Source: Spisula solida
Taxonomy: Eukaryota; Mollusca; Bivalvia; Venerida; Mactridae
DNA length: 64,000 nt
Assembly: GCA_947247005.1 (NCBI GenBank)
Contig: OX365949.1
Coordinates: 2,862,001-2,926,000, forward strand
Reading direction: 5' to 3'
The stretch's first letter is position 1, and every line of letters begins with the position of its first letter. This document shows, in pieces, positions 57,356 to 64,000 of the stretch. A model generated the notes under the pieces. The model did no database searches. It was not told where the DNA came from and was given only the letters and a program-made list of their open reading frames with translations. The position numbers and the translations under genes were made by a program.

Positions 57356-58309
57356 CTACTGAGGTGACGGATAGGAGTTTTCCTGGTTCTGAGGATTCTT
57401 CCTGTATGGCCTATTCCGAGTAGGGCAATTTCTGACAAAATGGTCATGGGAACCACAAGAGTAACAAGACTTGTCCCTGCTATTGTCCCTGCCCCTACGG
57501 CTGTCGCCTTTCTCCAACGTATCTAGACGTTTCTCAATTCTAAGGATTGCGTCTTTGAGTTCTCCCATACCATGTGATGTTGGCTGCAACACAGGCTGTC
57601 GTTCATTGCTACGCTCAAATGAAGCACTGCCGACCCCTCGAATATGAGTCATTCCCACATCCACACTCGTCTTCCCCAGCACCTCCTCGTACCTCTCGAC
57701 TACCTCCACGGCTTCCCTAATGCTCCTGCAATCATTATCCATTAACTTGCATCTCATCTCTGGAGATACATTCTTAAACAAATGTTGCAGCGCGAGCATT
57801 TCCTGAGCCTCCGAATCGAGATTCGTGTACGCTTTCTGAGCATGCAGACGAATTTCATCACCGAATGTGGCTATTGACTCATCACTTCCACGGGTCCTAT
57901 TTTGCATCTTTGAGAGCCATCTCGTTTGTTGCCTCCTCGTCCCAAACCGCTGTTCAAGACGCCTTATCAATATATTGTATGAACGCTTTTCAAGAGCAGG
58001 TAGGGAACTATAATGTAACCTTGCCTGGTTCTTCAGTGATGTAGCCAGGTACAACAGTTTCTCCTTCTCTGTCCACTGGCCTAACTCAGCACAGTCCTCA
58101 AAATACGACTTATACGATTCCCAGTCCTCCTCACCAGTGAAAGGATCAGGTTTGATGTGTGGTGGTGACTTACGTCTGCGAGGAGGCACTGCCACCTCAC
58201 CAGCACCGTAACCATGGTCACCATTATTTACCCCCAAATTATCATCATCATTCTCCTGATGATTCATATTAAAATTAACTTCAGAATCAGAATCCTGGAT
58301 CTCAGCCAT
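57356..58309 (-). CDS. gag: Retrotransposon Gag polyprotein
   Basis: 317 residues. After an acidic N-terminus comes the 'Retrotrans_gag' capsid-like region (about residues 50-215: 'KPDPFTGEEDWESYKSYF', 'LLYLATSL', 'IATFGDEIRLHAQKAY'). The CCHC zinc knuckle C-x2-C-x4-H-x4-C lies at residues 282-295, expected to bind the RNA genome. It forms the particle in which reverse transcription takes place. The stop TAG is at 57358-57356. The pol frame overlaps its last 18 codons in the -1 frame. Confidence 0.95.
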   Translation of the reverse strand: MAEIQDSDSEVNFNMNHQENDDDNLGVNNGDHGYGAGEVAVPPRRRKSPPHIKPDPFTGEEDWESYKSYFEDCAELGQWTEKEKLLYLATSLKNQARLHYSSLPALEKRSYNILIRRLEQRFGTRRQQTRWLSKMQNRTRGSDESIATFGDEIRLHAQKAYTNLDSEAQEMLALQHLFKNVSPEMRCKLMDNDCRSIREAVEVVERYEEVLGKTSVDVGMTHIRGVGSASFERSNERQPVLQPTSHGMGELKDAILRIEKRLDTLEKGDSRRGRDNSRDKSCYSCGSHDHFVRNCPTRNRPYRKNPQNQENSYPSPQ

Positions 58310-59425
58310 TATTTAAATTATGATGTTATTTTGAGCTTTTCTTATGATTGTAATATGAGCTGGATCTGATCCTCAACAAATACCAAGTATATTTCTAAAA
58401 CGTGTAGGTCCTACGTGTCAGTTACCGTCCGGTTCCGAAAATGTACGGACTTTATACTGATCCAAAAATTACCGACGTTTTCCGGAAACTCCCGATGTTC
58501 AAATCCGAAAACGTACGGACTTTATATCTTCTTTGAGCTGATCCGAAAGTTCACGACGTGCGGTTCCGGAAACTCCCGATGTTCGGATCCGATACGTACG
58601 GACTTCAACAATTAGCGAGCACCTGTATACAAACACGTGCGGATCTATACAGTTCTGATTACTTGAGCGCGGATCCAAAGACTCACGTTGCTTTGATCCG
58701 AAATTGTACGGAAATAATAGACCTACTGACGCTATCAACCTCTGTGTGCGGAAACGAATATTGTCGACACTCAGATCCGAAAACGTGCGGATTCGTAGGG
58801 CCTACGGACGCTGTGACTATCAGTGTGCGGATCCGAAGACTCTCGATGCACGGATCTCCAAGACCTGCGGATGCTATAACCCTCGTGTTCGGATCCCTAT
58901 ATTCCCGTCGCTCGGATCCGAAGATGTACGGATCTTCAAGACTTGCGGACGCTGTGACCCTCTGTGTGCGGATCCGAAAAATCTCGATGTGCGGATCCGA
59001 AGATGTACGGATCTACAAGACCTACGGACGTTATATCCCTCTGTATGCGGATCTGAATATTCCCGACGCTCGGATCCAAAAATGTACTAATCCGTAAGGC
59101 CTACGGACGCTGTGACTCTCAGTGTGCGGATCCAAAGACTCCCGATGTTCGGATCCGAAAATGTGCGGATTTACAAGACCTACGGACGTTATATCCCTCT
59201 TTGCGCGGATCTGAATATTCCCGACGCTCGGATCCAAAAATGTACTAATCCGTAAGGCCTACGGACGCTGTGACTCTCAGTGTGCGGATCCGAAAAGTCT
59301 TGATGTGCGGATCCGAATATGTACGGATCTGCGATAGTATAGCGTAGATCTACTGTAATACCTCCCTCCAATGATGCAAATATCGCTAGATAGATTTGGT
59401 CCTAGATGTTAAAAGTATATTAACA
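58310..59425 (-). repeat. Retrotransposon leader with degenerate GATCCG dyad repeats
   Basis: About 1.1 kb between primer-binding site and gag. From about 58410 to 59340 it is built of degenerate units sharing 'cggatccgaa', 'tacggacgctgtgac' and 'atgtacggatc'; higher-order copies recur (for example 59087 and 59246). Several units make an inverted repeat GATCCG-N8-CGGATC. Open stretches on both strands here are by-products of the repeats. Confidence 0.8.
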
Positions 59426-59443
59426 TCCCACTTCCAGACACCA
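59426..59443 (-). other. tRNA primer-binding site
   Basis: Minus strand reads TGGTGTCTGGAAGTGGGA, two bases after the 5' LTR end. TGG pairs with the CCA of a tRNA. The rest resembles the 3' end of animal tRNA-Leu (T-arm ...TCCCAC, end ...GACACCA) with small differences, so the primer is probably a Leu tRNA; this is an inference. Confidence 0.75.
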
Positions 59444-59445
59444 TT

Positions 59446-60684
59446 TGTAACAGGACGGCGGTCTCAACGATATTTATGTGCGGGCTTGACTTGTGGCCGG
59501 GGGAGGGTGGACGTGGATCAATGTACACAAACAATAGAAATACAACAATACGAATTTTAGTTGAAACAAATAGCAATTATATTCTAGACAAAGATATCTA
59601 CTACAAAATAATCGAGAGTTGACGTTGGATCTAAAGATCTATGATGTTATAATGTCAGTATGTTTATTTACATGGCCGCCATTCTTCAGAGTAATCCACC
59701 AAAGTCCGTGAAACGCCGTAGATCTAGAGTTGCACTGTAGGCCTATTCCGCAGGAAGATCTACTGTAGGTCTTCTTAGTATGTATTTAAGTTATAATGTA
59801 TTAATACTATTTAATGATAAGTTTTATTGTGAGGACTTGAAGATTCTATTTAATGTTGAGGTTTTAGATGTTGTCTGGCCGAAATCCGAAAGTGAAAAGC
59901 TGCCGGCTTCTGCGCGCTCTCTCTTTTATATTTGCCGCGCTTTGATACTTAAGAACAAAAGAGCGGTGACGTGTGAAGTATCAACCAATCATATTGAAGC
60001 CGCCTTCTTTGCCTATGTTCTATTCCACCAATCAGCGGGCTTTCGGAATTTCCCAAACAATGCGTCCTTACGCCGTACAAGAAATTAGATCCGAACATAC
60101 AGTCCGCTCCGCTACTATTGAATTCGTGGAATGTATTCCGCCGTCATATGTATAAAATATGAGCTTCCAATTAATAAAGAGGTATTATAATGACTATGGT
60201 GATCCATAAGTACGTATGCAGAGAGTACTGGTCGTGCAGCGCACCCTTCGACTGTATCGATGGTGACAACAAGGAATCCCCATGACGTGACATACATGTA
60301 CTTCTATAAATAGTAACAAGTAATCTCTGCATACTGCAAACGTGTGTGTAAACTGTGTTCCTCTGGATTTACCAAGTATGGAAGTATTATCAACTGTGAA
60401 TGTGTAAGTGATGAATGCTTAATCAATCCATCAATTGTACCAACTTGTGATGTAAATGCCTGCAATAGTTTTGACGTTGCATTTGTAGTCGTCCGGTAAT
60501 CGTCATATGATTCCGCGACCTGGTCTAAGAAAGTGTAACTTCGAGGTTCCCGTACAGCCTTACTAAAAACGCTAGCGACATATTACAACTTTGGGAACTT
60601 CCTTTATTGCATATAAACATGTATCCCAGCTATATAAATCCTGGACACCCGATGACTTGGTCTGTAAGAGTACCTCACATTACA
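59446..60684 (-). repeat. 5' LTR of the retrotransposon
   Basis: 1,239 bp, starting TGTAATGTGAGG and ending CCTGTTACA on the minus strand, so the ends form a TGTAA/TTACA inverted repeat. Matches 49837-51075 at a constant offset of 9,609 with no mismatch seen. Confidence 0.97.
59900..60035 (-). promoter_or_regulatory. LTR promoter: two CCAAT boxes, CRE-like site, TATA box
   Basis: In element direction: inverted CCAAT at 60031-60027 and 59989-59985, a TGACGT-type CRE half-site near 59966-59971, then TATAAAAG near 59930-59923. Transcription should start about 25-30 bp downstream, near 59900, defining the U3/R border. The same sites lie in the 3' LTR at coordinates 9,609 lower. Confidence 0.5.
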
Positions 60685-60688
60685 GTAT
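60685..60688. repeat. Target-site duplication GTAT (right)
   Basis: Matches 49833-49836. Confidence 0.85.
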
Positions 60689-60890
60689 TATACACCAGAA
60701 GGTGTCTGTACTATGTAGGAACAAGAACTGACACAGCACATTCAAGCCTCAAGCAGCCAATAAGTTAAATCCAATTTGCCATTTTGATGTTAAATGTACC
60801 TGCGTCAGGGGTCCTACTGAGGCATAATACAGTTGATGAAAGAATTAAGTGAAACAACTGAGAATTTTGATAAACAATGTTGTTTTAAGT

Positions 60891-61128
60891 CTATGCATCA
60901 CAGCTAACTGTTGCTGGCGGTGGTCTATGCATCACAGCTAACTGTTGCTGGCGGTGGTCTATGCATCACAGGTAACTGTTGCTGGCGGTGGTCTATGCAT
61001 CACAGCTAACTGTTGCTGGCGGTGGTCTATGCATCACAGCTAACTGTTGCTGGCGGTGGTCTATGCATCACAGCTAACTGTTGCTGGCGGTGGTCTATGC
61101 ATCACAGCTAACTGTTGCTGGCGGTGGT
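60891..61128 (-). repeat. 34-bp minisatellite, 7 units, founded on a stop-codon exon end
   Basis: Seven units of 'ctatgcatcacagctaactg' + 'ttgctggcggtggt'; starts of 'cagctaactg' at 60901, 60935, 60969, 61003, 61037, 61071, 61105. The unit nearest the gene encodes 'PPPATVSCDA' and TAG on the minus strand; the other six extend into its 3'UTR. One base differs in the third unit. Confidence 0.96.
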
Positions 61129-61234
61129 CGACGTGTTCTACTTTCTGTTGCTAACTTTTGTCTTAATCGTCTAACTTCATTTAACAAACCAGTCTCACGC
61201 TCGTCAAATCGTCTTCTCTTTGTTTCCAAGGAAA
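61095..61234 (-). CDS. Coiled-coil gene, last coding exon
   Basis: 140 nt from acceptor to TAG at 61097-61095. Basic/acidic heptad pattern followed by 'RRPPPATVSCDA'. The frame is also open through the acceptor into the intron, so the exon start rests on the AG site and on the phase match with 63213-63317. Confidence 0.7.
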
Positions 61235-63317
61235 CTACAAATAAATCAATACAATAAATCACTATAGCCTGAATCTTCAATTTTGGTGCATATGACAGTC
61301 GGCAAACTTTTTTGTTCGTATGTTTGAGAAACACTACCAGACAACAAAAATAGTTAAGTTTTCATCACAAAATGTGATAAGGTTATATTAAACAAGAGGA
61401 TCATAGATCCTGGGGCGCTCACCTGCTAAACATGGCCAAACTTTGAACTTGGCCTTAAGGTCATCAAGATAAACATATTGACTAAACTTGATGAATGTTA
61501 AAGCAAAACTGAGGCCTCCAGAGTGTTAAAAAGGTTTTGCTATTATTTGACATATTGACCTAGTTTTTTACCCACATGACCCAACTTCAAACATCAAGAG
61601 AGACATTTTGATCAAAGTTGATCAAGATTAAAGCAAAAATGTGGCCTCCAAAGTGTTAACAAGATTTTCCTATTATTTGACCTTATGACCTAGTTTTTGA
61701 CCCCACATGAAACAACTTCGAACTTGACCTTAGGGTCACAAAGATAAACATTTTGACCAAACTTCATGAAGATTAAAGCAAAAATGTGGCCACCAGAGTG
61801 TTAACAAGGTTATCCTATTATTGGACCTTTTGACCTAGTTTTTGACCCCACTTCAAACTTGACCTAGATTTCATTGAGATACAACTACTGACCAAGTTTG
61901 GTGAAGATCAAAGCAAGAATGTGACCTCCAGAGTGTTAACAAGATTTTGCTATTATTTGACCTTTTGACCTAGTTTTTGACCCCAAATGACCCAACTTCG
62001 AACTTGACCTAGGTTTTATTGAGATAAACTACTGACCAAGTTTGGTGAAGATCAAAGCAAAATTGAAAGTGCTAGAGTGTTAACAGTGAATTGTCTAACA
62101 GACGGACAACGGACGACAGACAAAAAACAATCACAAAAGCTCACCTTGCAGGTGAGCTAAAAAATAATGGTACAGTACAACCTCCCAGAGTAAACACCTG
62201 TAGAACAACAACCTCTTACTAGAACACCATCAAAATTTACCTTAGGAAATATTTACTCTAAATTTAAGCTCTGTAAAGCAACAATCTCAACGTAACGGCC
62301 AATATTTGCAGATCCCAAAGGGTGTTGCTCTACAGAGGTTGCAATGTTCATAAATCAGCAACTTAATGAATATTATAAGTTTTGATATCATTATACTGAT
62401 GATGTTGTATGAATGAGGATATTTGTTCCAGAATCTAAAGATTGTGGCCAATTTAATACATCAATACATGATTCCAGGTAAAAATCAAGAAATATCACTG
62501 AATGTGATGAATACCCCCGATACTACTTGACACAGTTACACAAGCATCAGAGGTCCAAAATATGATATATGCACACTTAAGTCCAGGTTTTGTACTGATG
62601 AATCCTGCAAAGTTTCCTTCAAGGGCAATCATTATTTAAACCGATTGACCATTGTGCGACATCAATATCCACAACTAAGCTTGGTATTGATAGGTCATGC
62701 AAAGTTTAATTGAAATCTAACAAAGGTTACAGAGAAATAGGGCAGACAAAATTGCAAGTGACGAAAAAGAACTTAAGTGCTATTACAGCAATAACATTGA
62801 TCGGACAAGCATGCACAGACAATATGCACAGCTAGACATGGTACTGATAGACCATAGGAAGTTTTGTTAAAATCCGATCAATGGTTACAGATAACAAAAT
62901 TATAAGTGCAAAAGAACAACTAAGGGCAATAACTCCCTTAACATTAATTGGAACAACTTGCATTGACAATATGCACAAATGGATTTGGTACTGATAAGTC
63001 ATGCAAAGTTTCATATAAACCCGAGCAATGGTTACAGAGAAATAGCGCAGACAAAATTTGCACAGACCAATCAACAAACCAACTGACCTCAAGCATGACT
63101 CTCATACAGCCCTGATATACTACATATCCGGGGGTATCATTACAACACACACATAAGACAGCTGCTGTGAAAAAGCATGAGTCAAAATATAATGACAGTT
63201 ATATAAACTTACTTGATGAAGCCATTGAGTCGGTATCCTCCACTGACATTGTTTCAAATGATTTCAACAGATCAGATCTTGTACTTGCCTCCAAGTAAGA
63301 CTGTCCAAGCCGCGATC
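61095..63317 (-). CDS. Unidentified coiled-coil protein gene, last two coding exons
   Basis: Read on the minus strand: exon 63317-63213 (acceptor 'tttatag', donor gtaagt) joins exon 61234-61095 (acceptor 'tatttgtag') in matching phase 1. The 80-residue tail reads 'SRLGQSYLEASTRSDLLKSF', 'EDTDSMASS', then a charged heptad-like helix 'RFDERETGLLNEVRRLRQKL', then 'RRPPPATVSCDA' and TAG. Probably a cytoskeletal or adaptor-type coiled-coil protein, but I do not recognise the family. The gene continues beyond the right edge. The stop-codon segment is the first unit of a 34-bp tandem array extending into the 3'UTR. Confidence 0.72.
61393..62163 (-). mobile_element. 'agctcacctg' tandem-repeat element F, copy 2
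   Basis: Inverted relative to 33615-34135. Starts 'acaagaggatcatagatcct' and ends 'caaaagctcaccttgcaggt' + 'gagct'. About five units near 150 bp. Lies in the intron of the coiled-coil gene. Confidence 0.8.
62165..62350. mobile_element. Pogo-like MITE family E, copy 2
   Basis: Left end 'tacagtacaacctc'; interior 'cccaaagggtgttgctctac' + 'agaggtt' as in 28470-28637. The right terminal repeat has decayed. Confidence 0.65.
62555..63080. repeat. About three diverged tandem units near 165 bp
   Basis: Shared words 'ggtactgata', 'catgcaaagttt', 'atggttacagagaaatag' and 'gcagacaaaat' recur in order; probably another tandem-repeat mobile element in the coiled-coil gene's intron. Confidence 0.6.
63213..63317 (-). 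CDS. Coiled-coil gene, penultimate exon
   Basis: 105 nt, open in one frame, with consensus splice sites on the minus strand. Ser/Thr- and acid-rich peptide containing 'SFETMSVEDTDSMASS'. The other two frames are less plausible; one contains an early stop. Confidence 0.7.
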
Positions 63318-64000
63318 CTATAAACACATGATATAATCTGTGAAACATTCAAGAAGTAAATAAACCATACACTCAAGTATTTACCGCGAAAAATGAGTTA
63401 TTGGTATTGTTGGAAAGTGCTTTTCAAGATCTATATATTGAAAAGACTTAAAACATTGTGACACTAAAGATAAACAATAAATTTACTGTGTAATTTTGTT
63501 CTATCTCTAGTTACTGGGATCGAAAGGTCAAGTTTCTCAAAATGAACTTTAGTAGACTTAGAACATTCTGGAATTAAGGTGATGAAATGTGTAAATTTGT
63601 CCTATCTCTTTGATTCATTCAATTATAAGGATCAGTCTCCTAACCAGTGGGTGGATGGTATCTGTTTGATTGTGGCCAGTTTGTTATATTCAACCCAGCA
63701 ATGTTACCAAATTTGATAATTGTTTAATAGCCATGCTGTAAGGTAGTAACAGTTCAACTTATTGTATGAAACACCAACAGAAATAGTATAAATATTTTCT
63801 GTAAGTGTAATCAATTGCAGTTCAACCTTGTAATATTAGGGGGTGTTTCCAAGGAAAAAGGGCCTGGTGGGGAAGAAATGACAGTCCATAAAGAACCACC
63901 CACCCACAAAATTAGTATATTTCTAATTCAATACACAACACAAATCAGTAAATTATAGCTGGTTGTCATTCCTTCTCCACCAGATTTTTTATCTTAGAAC
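63318..64000 (-). other. Upstream intron of the coiled-coil gene, nothing recognised
   Basis: AT-rich, no exon with convincing splice sites seen on either strand before the window ends. Confidence 0.4.

Larger units (their letters stand above)
49837..60684 (-). mobile_element. Complete Ty3/gypsy-type LTR retrotransposon, 10,848 bp
   Basis: Order on the minus strand: 5' LTR 60684-59446, primer-binding site, leader repeats, gag 58309-57356, pol 57347-53583, dyad-repeat spacer, zinc-finger ORF 53086-51428, polypurine tract, 3' LTR 51075-49837. The host sequence GTAT flanks both ends. Domain order protease, reverse transcriptase, RNase H, integrase marks the Ty3/gypsy lineage; no chromodomain is visible. 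All three ORFs are intact and the LTRs show no difference by eye, so insertion was recent and the copy may be active. It lies between two convergent host genes, in the same direction as the coiled-coil gene. Confidence 0.97.

Noticed and set aside
58558..59097. 179-codon plus-strand ORF and neighbours
   Set aside because: Falls wholly within the leader repeat array of the retrotransposon, antisense to it, with no domain.

Overview
The window is animal nuclear DNA: AT-rich, intron-rich and heavily loaded with tandem repeats and mobile elements. A laccase-type multicopper oxidase, tRNA-derived SINEs and tandem-repeat elements ending in 'agctcacctg' or 'ggacggac' runs all point to a mollusc, most likely a marine bivalve. 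That assignment is an inference from repeat style and gene content; no species marker is visible.

Layout. (1) 1-20354, + strand: a laccase/multicopper oxidase gene. Ten exons can be read from 2500 to 20354, with matching splice phases and a stop. The 5' exon(s) with the start codon and signal peptide were not found. All copper-ligand motifs are present, and exon 4 carries an unusual Met/His-rich insert. Its introns hold large 17-, 46- and 29-bp minisatellites and several SINEs. (2) 20355-37840: no gene recognised. The stretch is mostly mobile-element debris: terminal-inverted-repeat (TIR) elements, pogo-like MITEs, SINEs and nested tandem-repeat elements. (3) 37847-46923, + strand: a complete mRNA cap guanine-N7 methyltransferase (RNMT), nine coding exons, 406 residues. 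Intron 4 begins with an array that copies the exon-4 donor site about 12 more times. (4) 49837-60684, - strand: a complete Ty3/gypsy-type LTR retrotransposon of 10,848 bp. It has two 1,239-bp LTRs that look identical by eye, a 4-bp GTAT target duplication, primer-binding site and polypurine tract, intact gag and pol, and a third long ORF for a C2H2 zinc-finger protein where env would be. (5) 61095-63317, - strand: the last two coding exons of an unidentified coiled-coil protein gene that runs off the right edge.

RNMT and the coiled-coil gene converge, and the retrotransposon sits between their 3' ends, 411 bp past the coiled-coil gene's stop codon. A recurring theme is tandem arrays that start at exon boundaries: the donor of RNMT exon 4, the acceptor of laccase exon 8, and the stop codon of the coiled-coil gene. 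The most unusual items are the Met-rich laccase insert, the third ORF of the retrotransposon with a dyad-repeat array beside it, and the duplicated RNMT donor site.
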